Shown: positions 30,536 through 39,187, counted from the stretch's first letter. The stretch: 64,000 bases of DNA from CAZKWG01 sp964615375 (GCA_964615375.1 CAZTOW010000014.1:62001-126000), one strand, 5' to 3'. Notes: generated by a model from the letters alone, not told the origin. Translations and numbers: made by a program.

Positions 30536-31309
30536 ATGCTGGAGCACGCCCACAAGGTCGCCGTCGACGCCGCGCGCGAGGCAGGCCGTATCGTCCGCAC
30601 CTACTTCCAGGACTCGTACACCATCACGCAGAAGGGAGAGGACAACCCGCTGACCGACGCGGACCTCGCCAGCAACCGCGTGCTGCTGGAGCGCCTGATG
30701 GGCGCCTTCCCCGACTACGGCTGGCTCTCCGAGGAGACCGCCGACGACGGCTCGCGGCTGGAGAGGAGCCACGTCTGGATCGTGGACCCGCTGGACGGGA
30801 CGCTGGAGTTCACCAAGGGCATCCCCGAGTTCGTCGTCTCGATCGGCCTGGTCGTGGACGGGGAGCCCGCGCTGGGCGTGCTCTACAACCCCATCCGCGA
30901 GGAGCTGTTCAGCGGCGTCGTGGGCGTGGGGGCCTGGTTCAACGGGGCGGCGGCCCTGGTGAGCGCGAAGCCGGAGCTGCAGGGCTCGCGGGTGGTCTGC
31001 TCGCGCACGGAGATGGGGAAGGGCTGGTTCGAGGAGTACAAGGACCTGCTTGTCCCCGAGCCCGTGGGCAGCGTGGCCTACAAGTTCGGGCTGGTGGCGG
31101 CGGGCCGCGCCGAGGCCACCTTCACCCCCCGGCCGCGCCACGAGTGGGACGTCGCGGGGGGCGCCGCGGTGGTGCTGGCCGCGGGCGGGCGCTTCTCGGA
31201 CGGCAAGGGGCAGATCTACCGCTTCAACCAACCGAAGCCGCTGGTCCCGGGCATCGCCGCCACCAACGGCGCCATCCATGACGCCATCGTCGGGCTGATG
31301 AACCGCTGA
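30536..31309 (+). CDS. Inositol monophosphatase / CysQ family phosphatase
   Basis: A 257-residue Mg2+-dependent, Li+-sensitive phosphatase. Metal ligands are visible in WLSEETADD (EE), WIVDPLDGTLEF (D-P-L-D-G-T) and HEWDVAGG (W-D-x-A-G-G). The TLEFTKG after DPLDGT is close to the CysQ/BPNT pattern DGTKEF, so 3-prime(2-prime),5-prime-bisphosphate nucleotidase is as likely as inositol-1-phosphatase. The ATG follows GAGGG. It is followed 9 bases later by an MFS transporter gene and is probably co-transcribed with it. The substrate is not settled by sequence. Confidence 0.88.
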   Translation: MLEHAHKVAVDAAREAGRIVRTYFQDSYTITQKGEDNPLTDADLASNRVLLERLMGAFPDYGWLSEETADDGSRLERSHVWIVDPLDGTLEFTKGIPEFVVSIGLVVDGEPALGVLYNPIREELFSGVVGVGAWFNGAAALVSAKPELQGSRVVCSRTEMGKGWFEEYKDLLVPEPVGSVAYKFGLVAAGRAEATFTPRPRHEWDVAGGAAVVLAAGGRFSDGKGQIYRFNQPKPLVPGIAATNGAIHDAIVGLMNR

Positions 31310-31318
31310 GGCAACACG

Positions 31319-32485
31319 ATGTCGCGCGCGCTGATCCCCGTCCTGCTGACCGTGCTGCTGGACCTGCTGGGTTTCGGCATCGTCATTCCGTTGCTGGCCT
31401 TCTACGCCCAGACCTTCGATGCGGGGCCCGTGGCCGTCGGCCTGCTCATGGCCTGCTACTCGCTGGCGCAGTTCCTCTTCGCCCCGCTCTGGGGCGCGAT
31501 CTCCGACCGGGTGGGGCGCCGCCCGGTGATGCTGATCAGCATCGCCGCCACCGCGCTGTGCCTGGCGGGCTTCGCCTCGGCGAGCTCGCTGTGGATGCTC
31601 TTCCTCTTCCGCTCCCTGCACGGGATGGCGACGGCGAACATCTCCACGGCGCAGGCCTGCGTGGCGGACCTGACCACCCTGGAGAACCGGGCCAAGGGCA
31701 TGGGGATGATCGGCGCGGCCTTCGGGATCGGCTTCACGGTCGGCCCCTTCGTGGGCGGCGAGCTCTCGCAGTTCGGGCTCAGCTTCCCCATCTGGGTGGC
31801 GGCGGGGCTCTCGGCCTTCAACTTCGTGCTCGCGCTGATCATGCTCCCCGAGACCCGGCGCACGGACAGCGAGCAGCGGCACCGGCCCGTCTCGCCCACC
31901 GCCTTCCTCACGGTCATGCGGCACCCGGTGGTCGGCCTCTGCGTGACGCTGACCTTCCTGAACACGCTCGCGTTCGCGCTGATGGAGTCGATGTTCAACG
32001 TCTTCGCCGAGGACGCCTGGGGCCTGAACGCGCAGGCGGTGGGCCGCATGTTCGGCGTGTCCGGCCTGATCACGGTGATCGTGCAGGGCGGACTGATCGG
32101 GAGGCTGGTGGGGCGCTACGGCGAGGCCCGGCTGCTGCCCGCGGGCGTCGCCATCCTGGCGGTGGGCCTGCTGCTGCTGCCGTTCTCGCCCCCGGTCGGG
32201 GCGATGATGGCCACCTTCTCGGTGATCTCCATCGGGCAGAGCATCTCCAACCCGAGCCTGCAGTCCCTCATCTCCCGCGGCACGCGCCCCGAGGAGCAGG
32301 GCTTCGTGCTGGGGACGAACCAGTCGCTCTCCGCGCTCGGGCGCGTGGTGGGCCCCGCCATGGCCGGGCCCCTCTACCAGCTCATCTCCCCGCGGGCGCC
32401 CTTTCTCACCAGCGCGGGGATCCTGGCGGGCTGCGTCCTGCTCTCGCTGGCGGCGGTGCGGCAGGCCGAGGCGCGCTCGAGCTGA
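31319..32485 (+). CDS. MFS efflux transporter, TetA-like
   Basis: A 388-residue, 12-helix major facilitator. LDLLGFGIVIPLLAFYAQ in helix 1, APLWGAISDRVGRRPVML (the G-x-x-S-D-R-x-G-R-R-P motif A) and GPFVGGEL match the DHA1 drug:H+ antiporters of the TetA/MdtG group. It probably exports a small amphiphilic compound. It follows the phosphatase gene and ends 3 bases from the convergent stop of the graspetide ligase gene mvdD, so it neighbours the graspetide cluster but is on the other strand. A role in peptide export is conceivable only because no ABC exporter is present. Confidence 0.87.
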   Translation: MSRALIPVLLTVLLDLLGFGIVIPLLAFYAQTFDAGPVAVGLLMACYSLAQFLFAPLWGAISDRVGRRPVMLISIAATALCLAGFASASSLWMLFLFRSLHGMATANISTAQACVADLTTLENRAKGMGMIGAAFGIGFTVGPFVGGELSQFGLSFPIWVAAGLSAFNFVLALIMLPETRRTDSEQRHRPVSPTAFLTVMRHPVVGLCVTLTFLNTLAFALMESMFNVFAEDAWGLNAQAVGRMFGVSGLITVIVQGGLIGRLVGRYGEARLLPAGVAILAVGLLLLPFSPPVGAMMATFSVISIGQSISNPSLQSLISRGTRPEEQGFVLGTNQSLSALGRVVGPAMAGPLYQLISPRAPFLTSAGILAGCVLLSLAAVRQAEARSS

Positions 32486-32488
32486 GCC

Positions 32489-33496
32489 TCATCCCCGGCG
32501 AAAGGGCGGGCGAGCCCGCCGGGGCGCGAGGCCCAGCAGCAGGTCGGCGATGCCCTCGGCGATGGGCAGGCCCGGCGCGTGCTGGAGCCAGAAGAACTCG
32601 CCGGCCGGGTTGACCTCCAGGAAGACGTAGCGCCCGTCGGGCGTGACGATGATGTCGGCGGCGCCGTAGTCCAGCTCCAGGCGATCCATGAGCCGGAGCA
32701 GGGCCCGCTCGACCGGGCGCGGGAGCCGCTCCTCCACCCAGTCGCGCTCGGTCTCCTGGCCCACGATCCTCCAGTCCCCCGCGCCCTCCCCGTCGAGGTG
32801 CGCGCTCAGGCCCGCGCACAGGACGCGCTCGCCGACCACGGTGACCCGCAGCTCGCGCGCCTTGGGGATGGCCTCCTGGAAGGTCATCGGGCACAGGGCG
32901 AGCCCGTCGAGGTCGGCCAGATCCTCCTCGCTGACCGGGTTGGTGAAGACGACGTTCTCCTGGCCGCGCTCGTCATAGACGGCGAAGGAGTGCATCATCT
33001 TGGTGACCATGGCCCCGCCCAGCTCGGCGGCGAAGGCACGCACGCGCTCCGGGTCGTTGCTGATCAGGGTGCGCGGGACCTCCAGCCCCGACTCCCGGGC
33101 CAGCTCGAGCTGCAGGATCTTGTTCTCCGAGGCCTGAATCGCCGCCTTTCCGCCGAGCGTGTAGACGCCGAGGCCGTCCAGGAAGCCGAAGAGCACCCGC
33201 CGGCTCTCGCCGACCGCGGCCTTGCGTTGCTGCGGATCCATCTCGCGCGGCAGCCCAGACGCGACGTTGGAGCGGCGGTACCAGATGGCCGAGACCTCCT
33301 CCAGCGGCAGCTCGGCCTCGGGCGTGCGCAGGAGCCCGGCCGTGCGCGCGCCCCCCTGGGCCACCGAGAGCTGCACCTCCGTGGGGAAGAGGTCGGTGTC
33401 CAGGCGCAGCGCCCGGCCGCCCCGCGCCAGGATCTCGCGCGAGACCAGCTCCGCGCTCTCGTTGTCCTGGCTGTGCGTGACGATGACGACGTTCAT
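32489..33496 (-). CDS. MvdD-type ATP-grasp graspetide ligase (ester-forming)
   Basis: A 335-residue ATP-grasp enzyme of the microviridin maturase family. The start MNVVIVTHSQDNESAELV and LDTDLFPTEVQLS, SAIWYRRS, ALCPMTFQEAIPKARELRVTVVG and IIVTPDGRYVFLEVNPAGEF match MvdD (MdnC). In known systems MvdD first makes two side-chain esters (Thr to Asp, Ser to Glu) in the precursor, activated by the leader helix PFFARFL. ATG 33496 overlaps the MvdC-like stop by ATGA. It is the last gene of a three-gene operon: precursor, MvdC-like, MvdD-like. No unusual codon use was noticed. Confidence 0.93.
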   Translation of the reverse strand: MNVVIVTHSQDNESAELVSREILARGGRALRLDTDLFPTEVQLSVAQGGARTAGLLRTPEAELPLEEVSAIWYRRSNVASGLPREMDPQQRKAAVGESRRVLFGFLDGLGVYTLGGKAAIQASENKILQLELARESGLEVPRTLISNDPERVRAFAAELGGAMVTKMMHSFAVYDERGQENVVFTNPVSEEDLADLDGLALCPMTFQEAIPKARELRVTVVGERVLCAGLSAHLDGEGAGDWRIVGQETERDWVEERLPRPVERALLRLMDRLELDYGAADIIVTPDGRYVFLEVNPAGEFFWLQHAPGLPIAEGIADLLLGLAPRRARPPFRRG

Positions 33497-34458
33497 GGGT
33501 GCTCTCCGAGCATCGCGGCGGCGATGGCGTCGCCGATGGGCAGGTCCAGGTCGCGCTCCAACATGCCCCACTCGCCGGCCGGGTTGACCTCCAGGAAGAC
33601 CCAGCTCCCGTCGGGCTTCTCGATGAAGTCGAAGGCGCCGTAGACCAGGCCGAGCCGCGCCATGAGGGCCGAGGCGCCGCGCGCGATCTCCTCCGGCACG
33701 CGGGAGCGCTCCCAGCGGAGCCCGAGCTGAGGGCGCCAGTCCACGCCGTCCTGCTCGCCCGTGGGCAGCGCCCCCGAGAGGATCCGGCCGCCCACCCAGA
33801 TGAGCCGGTGCTCGCGGACCCGCGGGACCTCCTCCTGGAAGACCATGGGGCAGAGCTGCAGCCCGTCGAGGGCGTCGAGATCCTCGGGCTGCACGCGGCT
33901 GGTGTAGACGAACTCGGTGTCGCCCGCCATGCTCCGCGAGTACGGCGTCAGCATCTTCGTGATGATCCGGCCCTCGCGCCGCTCGTAGAAGGCCAGCACG
34001 GCCGCCGGGTCGTTGGTGATGAGGGTCTCCGGGCAGCTGAGCCCCACGTCCCGGGCCCGCGCGAGCTGCCAGAGCTTGTCCTCCGCCGCCTGCTCCAGCC
34101 CCGGCGGGTTGACGTGGCGCGCGCCGGGGAGCGTGCGGAAGAGGCCGCGCAGCGTGGCCCAGCTCTCCTTGACGCACTGCGCGGCGTGCGCGGGATCGAG
34201 CTCGTCGGGGAGGCGCGGCTGCCAGAATCGCCGCCACCACACGGCGGCGACCTCGGCGAGATCGACGCCCTCCAGCGGGCCCTCTCCGCCATGGGCGAGC
34301 CCCGCCCCATCGAGGCTCCAGCGCAGCGGGAGCTCGGTGGGGAAGAGGTCGGTGTCTACCCGGATGGGATGGACACCGCGGCGGGAGAGGCCCTCGGCGA
34401 CGCGATCCGGCGTGTACGCATCGCCGCTCCAGGTCAGGAGCAACGCGCTCTTCGGCAT
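33493..34458 (-). CDS. MvdC-type ATP-grasp graspetide ligase (amide-forming)
   Basis: A 321-residue ATP-grasp ligase. MPKSALLLTWSGDAYTPDRV, VDTDLFPTELPLRW, VWWRRFWQPRLP, TLITNDPAAVLAFYERREG, LCPMVFQEEVPRVREHRLIWVGG and WVFLEVNPAGEWGML fit MvdC (MdnB). In microviridins this enzyme closes the final Lys-to-Glu side-chain amide after the esters are in place. AGGAG lies eight bases before the ATG, and the gene starts 25 bases after the precursor stop. The two ligases share about the same layout, consistent with an old duplication. The assignment of C versus D type is from sequence memory and less certain than the family. Confidence 0.9.
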   Translation of the reverse strand: MPKSALLLTWSGDAYTPDRVAEGLSRRGVHPIRVDTDLFPTELPLRWSLDGAGLAHGGEGPLEGVDLAEVAAVWWRRFWQPRLPDELDPAHAAQCVKESWATLRGLFRTLPGARHVNPPGLEQAAEDKLWQLARARDVGLSCPETLITNDPAAVLAFYERREGRIITKMLTPYSRSMAGDTEFVYTSRVQPEDLDALDGLQLCPMVFQEEVPRVREHRLIWVGGRILSGALPTGEQDGVDWRPQLGLRWERSRVPEEIARGASALMARLGLVYGAFDFIEKPDGSWVFLEVNPAGEWGMLERDLDLPIGDAIAAAMLGEHP

Positions 34459-34483
34459 GGCTGCTCCTGCACCTCCGGGCGAC

Positions 34484-34645
34484 TCAGATGTCGATGCCGC
34501 CCTCGTCGTCGTCCGAGGGGTACTTCAGCGTCACGAACTCGTCGCCGTCCGAGGGGTACTTCTTGGTGCGGCCCGCGACGACACCCGTGCGCACGCGGTT
34601 GCCCTGGTTCTGAAGAAAGCGGGCGAAGAAGGGAATAGCCTTCAT
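34484..34645 (-). CDS. Microviridin-type graspetide precursor with two tandem cores
   Basis: A 53-residue ribosomal precursor peptide. Residues 5-11 are PFFARFL, the exact leader helix recognised by microviridin ligases. A linker (about 12-26) leads to two cores with a 12-residue period: TKKYPSDGDE (27-36) and TLKYPSDDDE (39-48), each with T-x-K-Y-P-S-D, and then a GGIDI tail. By analogy Thr27-Asp33 and Ser32-Asp35 esters and a Lys29-Glu36 amide are expected, and the same for 39-48. Position nine of each core is Asp instead of the usual Glu. AGGAGGT precedes the ATG by five bases. Microviridins are serine-protease inhibitors; the target here is unknown. Confidence 0.92.
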   Translation of the reverse strand: MKAIPFFARFLQNQGNRVRTGVVAGRTKKYPSDGDEFVTLKYPSDDDEGGIDI

Positions 34646-34693
34646 GTGACACCTCCTGTCTCACCTCTTATGAAGTCTCGGCAACACATGCAA
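34646..34693 (-). promoter_or_regulatory. Ribosome site and weak promoter candidate of the graspetide operon
   Basis: A full AGGAGGT (34657-34651) lies five bases before the precursor ATG. Upstream, TTGCAT (34693-34688) and CATAAG (34672-34667) stand 15 bases apart and may be -35/-10 boxes; this is a weak match. No operator-like repeat was seen. Confidence 0.4.
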
Positions 34694-34735
34694 GTCAGCG
34701 CGCTCGACTTGTAGGATGGCGGTATGATCCGCCCC

Positions 34736-36418
34736 TCAACGGCCGCGCGCGCCGTGAAGCTCCAGCAAGGCTCGCGCGGCCTCCTCCTCGCCTCCCCGCT
34801 CCAGCACGCCCGCGATCTGCGCCGCCATCGCCGCGCGCGTCCCGACGTCCGCCCGCGCGCTGGCCGCCTCGAAGGGCCCGAGATCGCCCCGCCTCGCCGC
34901 CAGGGCGACCCGCACGATCACGGCCTTGCCCGTCGGATCCTCGCCCTCGATCCGGGACACCTGACGCTCCGCCTCCGCCCAGTCCCCGCTCAGCGCCAGG
35001 GCCAGCGAGAGCGGGGCCAGCAGCTCCGCGCTCGGCCTGCAGCCGGCCTCCAGCGCGCGGAGGCCCTCGCGGGCGGCGGTCTCGGGGTCCCCGCGCCTCA
35101 GGTGCAGAGAGGCCACATTGTAACAGGCGCCCGAGTAGGGCTTGGGCGGCAGCGTCGCCTCGTGGTTCCAACGCGCGGCCTCGTCGAGACGCCCCGTGAG
35201 CTCCAGGTGCTTCGCGTAGGCCCCCGCCGCGTAGGGCGAGGGCTGCAGCGCGAGCGTCGTCGTCCACAGCGCCTCCTCGTCCCGCCAGGCGGGGAGCTGC
35301 CAGGCCGAGAGCGCGGTCCCGCCCAGCAGCGCCACGGCGAGCGTGGGCAGCGCGGCTCGCCTCCCCGCCAGCCCCGCCGCGACCGTCAGGGAGAGCCCCG
35401 CCAGCGGCAGGTAGAGGTAGCGATCGGCCAGCAGCCCGGAGACCGCCAGCCCGCCCAGCGAGGGCCCGAAGCAGAGCCCCGCGACCGCCAGCCCGGCGAC
35501 CCCGCTCCGGCCGCCGAGCCGCGCCAGGGCGAGCAGCGGCGCCCCCAGGAGCAGGGGGCTCCACCACGGGAGGGGCGGGGGCCAGGCCAGGTGCGTGATC
35601 GGGGCGAGCGAGACGGGCACCAGCAGGCGATCGGCGTACAAGGCCATCGAATAAACGAAGTAATTTCCTAGTCTGCCGAGCTCCGCGCCCTCGGGCCAGC
35701 CCACCCCGGCGCCCGCGCGGACGCCGAGGTAGAGCGCCAGCGCCCCCGCCGCCGCGCCCACCCCCGGGCCGGCGCGCCGCCCCTGCGCCCAGCAGAGGAT
35801 CCCCACCAGGACGGGCGAGAGCGCCGCGCTCTCCTTGCAGAGCATGGCGAAGAGCAGGGCCAGGGCCCCTCCCAGGAGCCGCGCCGCCCCCGCTCGCTCT
35901 CCCGTCAGCAGCAGCAGGCCCCCCAGGACCCCCGCCGCCGCCATGGGGTCGTTGCGCGCGGCGATCCACTGGACCGCCTCGACCTGCACTGGATGGAGCG
36001 CGAACAGCGCCACCCCCGCCGCAACCGCCAGCGGGTCCGGGATCAGGCGGCGGAGCAGCCGATCGAGCAGGATCACGCAGAGCAGGTGCCAGCCCAGGCT
36101 GTGCAGGTGGGCCAGGCGCGGATCCAGCCCGCCCGCCGCCCGGTCCAGGGCCAGCGAGACCAGGAACATGGGCCGGTAGTAGCCGCGGGTCAGGTTGCCC
36201 GGCCCCTCCACCGTGTCCCACAGGCTCACCCGGAACATCTCGGGGACGTTCTCCAGGCTGCCCGTCAGCCGGTTCTGGGCCACCAGCACCTGGTCATCGA
36301 AGACGAAGCCCGCCTGCACGCCCGGCAGAAAGACGGCGATCACGGCCAGCAGCGTGAGCGGGAGGCTCCAGCGGGCGAGGCGAGCGCGGATCTCGTCGGT
36401 CGTCGCGGCGGCGTTCAT
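34736..36418 (-). CDS. TMTC/PMT-like membrane glycosyltransferase with C-terminal TPRs
   Basis: A 560-residue inner-membrane protein with about ten hydrophobic helices (20 to about 390) and a cytoplasmic or periplasmic helical C-terminus with two or three TPR-like units (SPYAAGAYAKHLELTGRLDEAARW, KPYSGACYNVASLHLRRGDPETAA). FVFDDQVLVAQN (acidic pair 41/42 in the first loop) and the loop HPVQVEAVQWIAARNDPM are the hallmarks of TMTC-type GT-C O-glycosyltransferases. It may mannosylate exported proteins. It lies directly upstream of the graspetide operon, same strand, 90 bases apart. A short AT-rich run with rare codons occurs at about 35644-35671. Function is inferred by family. Confidence 0.75.
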   Translation of the reverse strand: MNAAATTDEIRARLARWSLPLTLLAVIAVFLPGVQAGFVFDDQVLVAQNRLTGSLENVPEMFRVSLWDTVEGPGNLTRGYYRPMFLVSLALDRAAGGLDPRLAHLHSLGWHLLCVILLDRLLRRLIPDPLAVAAGVALFALHPVQVEAVQWIAARNDPMAAAGVLGGLLLLTGERAGAARLLGGALALLFAMLCKESAALSPVLVGILCWAQGRRAGPGVGAAAGALALYLGVRAGAGVGWPEGAELGRLGNYFVYSMALYADRLLVPVSLAPITHLAWPPPLPWWSPLLLGAPLLALARLGGRSGVAGLAVAGLCFGPSLGGLAVSGLLADRYLYLPLAGLSLTVAAGLAGRRAALPTLAVALLGGTALSAWQLPAWRDEEALWTTTLALQPSPYAAGAYAKHLELTGRLDEAARWNHEATLPPKPYSGACYNVASLHLRRGDPETAAREGLRALEAGCRPSAELLAPLSLALALSGDWAEAERQVSRIEGEDPTGKAVIVRVALAARRGDLGPFEAASARADVGTRAAMAAQIAGVLERGGEEEAARALLELHGARGR

Positions 36419-36501
36419 CGGGTGGGGAGCATAGCACCGGGCCGGGGCTCAAGGCGCTGGCCGCGATGTCCGCCGATCAGGGCGATGTCCTCCCCTGAAC
36501 G

Positions 36502-37806
36502 CTACTCCCCCTCGCCGCGCCGGATCAGCTCCCACAGGTGCTTTCGTGAGATGCCGAGCAGGTCGGCGGCCTCGGCCTTGCGCCCCTCGGTGGCGGCCAG
36601 GGCCCGGCGCACCTGCTCGTCCTCGGCGCGGCGCAGCGCGGCGCGCAGGTCCATGGGATCGCCCCCGCTGGCGACAGCCCGCACGCGCGGGGGCAGGTGC
36701 TCGGGCTCGATGGCGCCGCTCCCGGCGAGGACGGCGGCGTGCTCGACGGCGTTCTTCAGCTCGCGCACGTTCCCCGGCCAGGCGTGGGCCACCAGCAGGC
36801 TGCGCGTGGCGGCGGAGAGGGTCAGCGGCCCCTCCCCGTCCGTGGGGGCCCGCGCCGCGAAGTGCCGCGCCAGGGGCACGATGTCCTCAGGGCGCCCGCG
36901 CAGCGGGGGGATGGCGAGCTCGAAGGTCTCCAGGCGGTAGAGCAGGTCCTTGCGGAAGCGACCCGACTCGGCCGCGGCGTGAAGATCACGGTTGGTCGCG
37001 GCGATCAGGCGGAGGTTGACGGTCACGGCCCGGTCCGCGCCCACGGGCATGAAGGTGCCGGTCTCCAGCGCGCGCAGGAGCCGGGCCTGGGCGTCGAGCG
37101 AGAGCTCTCCCACCTCGTCGAGGAAGAGCGTGCCGCCGTTCGCCGCGCGCATCCAGCCCTGGCGGCTCTGGCTGGCCCCCGTGAACGCCCCGCGCTCGTG
37201 CCCGAACAGCTCGCTCTCGACGAGCTCCGCGGGGATGGCGGCGCAGTTGGCGGGCAGGAAGGGACCGGCGGCGCGGGTGGAGCAGGCGTGCAGGAAGCGG
37301 GCGATCACCTCCTTGCCTACGCCCGTCTCGCCGGTGAGCACGACCGGCACGTCGGCGCGCGCGACCCTCCGCGCGAGGCGCAGGAGCGCGCGCATGGCCG
37401 GGCTCTCGGCGACGGGCTCGGCGCCCTCGCGCAGCGCCGGGACGAGCCGCTCCTCGATCTCCCGCACGCGGGCCAGCAGGGTGTCCTCATGGAAGGGCTT
37501 GCACAGGTAGTCGGTCGCGCCGGCGCGCATGAGGGCGACCGCCTGCTCGACGTCGGCGAAGGCGGTCATCAGGATGACCTCGGTGCGCGGCCGGGTCGCC
37601 AGGGCCTGGCGGGCCAGGGTGTGGCCGTCCGAGGAGGGGAGCCGGATGTCGGTGACCAGCAGGTCGAAGCCGCGCTCGCCGAGCAGGCGGCTGGCCTCGT
37701 CGCCGCGCGCGGAGCGGGTGACGCTGTGGCCCGCGTCCTCCAGCGCGTCGCCCAGGGTCAGCAGGAGGGTGGGCTCGTCCTCGACGAGCAGGATGTCAAG
37801 GGGCAA
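36502..37806 (-). CDS. NtrC-family sigma-54 response regulator (Ttr-type three-component system)
   Basis: A 434-residue regulator. The receiver domain starts MPLDILLVEDEP with phosphorylation site Asp53 (VTDIRLPSSDGH). The AAA+ domain has GETGVGKE, the intact sigma-54 contact motif GAFTGA and LFLDEVGEL. The Fis-type HTH is AEAADLLGISRKHLWELIRRG. I start it at TTG 37806 because GGAGG lies six bases upstream; no ATG/GTG is available. It overlaps the kinase gene end by 11 bases. With the kinase and PhnD-like protein upstream it probably activates the sigma-54 promoter of the divergent porin-ttr operon. Confidence 0.9.
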   Translation of the reverse strand: MPLDILLVEDEPTLLLTLGDALEDAGHSVTRSARGDEASRLLGERGFDLLVTDIRLPSSDGHTLARQALATRPRTEVILMTAFADVEQAVALMRAGATDYLCKPFHEDTLLARVREIEERLVPALREGAEPVAESPAMRALLRLARRVARADVPVVLTGETGVGKEVIARFLHACSTRAAGPFLPANCAAIPAELVESELFGHERGAFTGASQSRQGWMRAANGGTLFLDEVGELSLDAQARLLRALETGTFMPVGADRAVTVNLRLIAATNRDLHAAAESGRFRKDLLYRLETFELAIPPLRGRPEDIVPLARHFAARAPTDGEGPLTLSAATRSLLVAHAWPGNVRELKNAVEHAAVLAGSGAIEPEHLPPRVRAVASGGDPMDLRAALRRAEDEQVRRALAATEGRKAEAADLLGISRKHLWELIRRGEGE

Positions 37807-39187
37807 CGGGGACCTCCACCTGCACCTGGACGGGCAGCTCCAGCCACGCGACCGTCCAGGCGCCCTGGGGTGTCTCTTCGCGATCCAGGCCGACCTCGCC
37901 GCCCATTCCGCGGGCCATGGCGCGGGCGACGGCCAGACCCAGGCCGGTGCCCTGACCGGGCTCGCTGGTGGTGACGAAGGGCTCGAAGAGGCGGGAGGCG
38001 ATCTCGGGGGAGACGCCGGGGCCGTCGTCGCGGATCTCCACGCGGACGCGCTCACCTGCAGCGCTCCAGCGGATCTCCACGCGCTCGCGCGCGGCGCGCC
38101 AGGCGTTGAGCAGCAGGTTGAGCAGGATCTGCTCGACGCGCAGGCGCGGCCAGCTCACGGCGACGTCGGGGGAGTCCAGCGTAGGCGGCGCCAGATCCTT
38201 GCGGGCTCGCGCCATGGCCACGGCCTGCCCGACCACCACCGCCACGGAGGTGGGCTCGGGCCCGGCGGCGGTGGGCCGGGCGAAGTCGAGCAGGTCCCGC
38301 AGCACGCGCGAGGAGCGCTCCACGCCCTCCAGGGCGGTCTCGGCGTAGCGGCGACGGCGCTCGGGCGGCAGCTCAGGCTCCCCGAGGCGCCGCAGACACC
38401 CGGCCACGCCCGCCAGCGGGTTGGCGACCTCGTGCGCCACGCCCGCGGCCAGGCGACCGAGCGCGGCCAGCTTCTCGACCTCGGCCAGCCCGCGGAGGTG
38501 GGCGGCCTCGCGGGCGCGCAGGGCGGCGACGGCCTCGATGGAGCGGTTGATCGCCCGCGCCAGCAGGGCGATCTCGTCGTCGAGCTCGGGCGTGGGCACG
38601 CGCACGTCGAAGTCACCCTCCCCGACGCGCTCTACCTGCGCGCGGATCGCGTCGAGCGGGCCCGTGAGCCAGTAGCCCATCAGCGCCGCCACCAGCACGC
38701 CGGCCACGGTCAGCACGGCGATGGCGTAGGCGAGCCGCTTGGCGCCGTCGGTGGCCCGAAGGCTGTCCTCCTGCACGGAGACCCGGGCATGCACGGTGCC
38801 CAGGGGCGGGTCTCCCAAGGACGTGGAGATCCAAACGTTGGAGGCCAGCTCCTCGGGGGTTGGCTCTCCAGTGGGCAGCCGGGCGTCGGAGGGCGCGGCG
38901 GCGAGCACGCGGCCGTGGGCGTCCACCACGATCATCGCGCCCCAGCGCGGGCTGGTGTCCTGGATCTCGCGCACGTCGTGGCGAAGGCCGATGCGGTCCT
39001 CGACCAGCACGCGCTCGGTCAGGAGAGGCGCGACCGCGGCGAGCTGGTCGGAGGAGGCGCGGACGGTGCTCTCGCGCAAGGCGCGGCTCAGCTCGAGGTA
39101 GCCCACGGCGACCACGGCCATGCCGAAGGAGGCCGACGCCGTCAACATGACCAGGGTGAAGCGGTGGCGCAGCGAGCTGAGGGACAT
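37796..39187 (-). CDS. Membrane sensor histidine kinase
   Basis: A 463-residue kinase with membrane helices at about 10-30 and 154-174, a periplasmic domain of about 120 residues, a HAMP linker (GPLDAIRAQVERVGEGDFDVRV) and HisKA motif LAAGVAHEVANPLAGV (His252). The ATPase domain has NLLLNAWRAA, DDGPGVSPEIASRLFEPFVT and GQGTGLGLAV. ATG 39187 overlaps the stop of the PhnD-like gene as TGATG. The neighbouring binding protein probably presents the signal to its periplasmic domain, and the next gene is the cognate NtrC-type regulator. The set stands opposite a Ttr-type respiratory operon, so the signal may be tetrathionate or a related oxyanion. Confidence 0.9.
   Translation of the reverse strand: MSLSSLRHRFTLVMLTASASFGMAVVAVGYLELSRALRESTVRASSDQLAAVAPLLTERVLVEDRIGLRHDVREIQDTSPRWGAMIVVDAHGRVLAAAPSDARLPTGEPTPEELASNVWISTSLGDPPLGTVHARVSVQEDSLRATDGAKRLAYAIAVLTVAGVLVAALMGYWLTGPLDAIRAQVERVGEGDFDVRVPTPELDDEIALLARAINRSIEAVAALRAREAAHLRGLAEVEKLAALGRLAAGVAHEVANPLAGVAGCLRRLGEPELPPERRRRYAETALEGVERSSRVLRDLLDFARPTAAGPEPTSVAVVVGQAVAMARARKDLAPPTLDSPDVAVSWPRLRVEQILLNLLLNAWRAARERVEIRWSAAGERVRVEIRDDGPGVSPEIASRLFEPFVTTSEPGQGTGLGLAVARAMARGMGGEVGLDREETPQGAWTVAWLELPVQVQVEVPVAP

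Noticed and set aside
31319..32485. MFS transporter as part of the graspetide operon
   Set aside because: It is on the opposite strand, convergent, and sits with the phosphatase gene instead, so it cannot be co-transcribed with the ligases.
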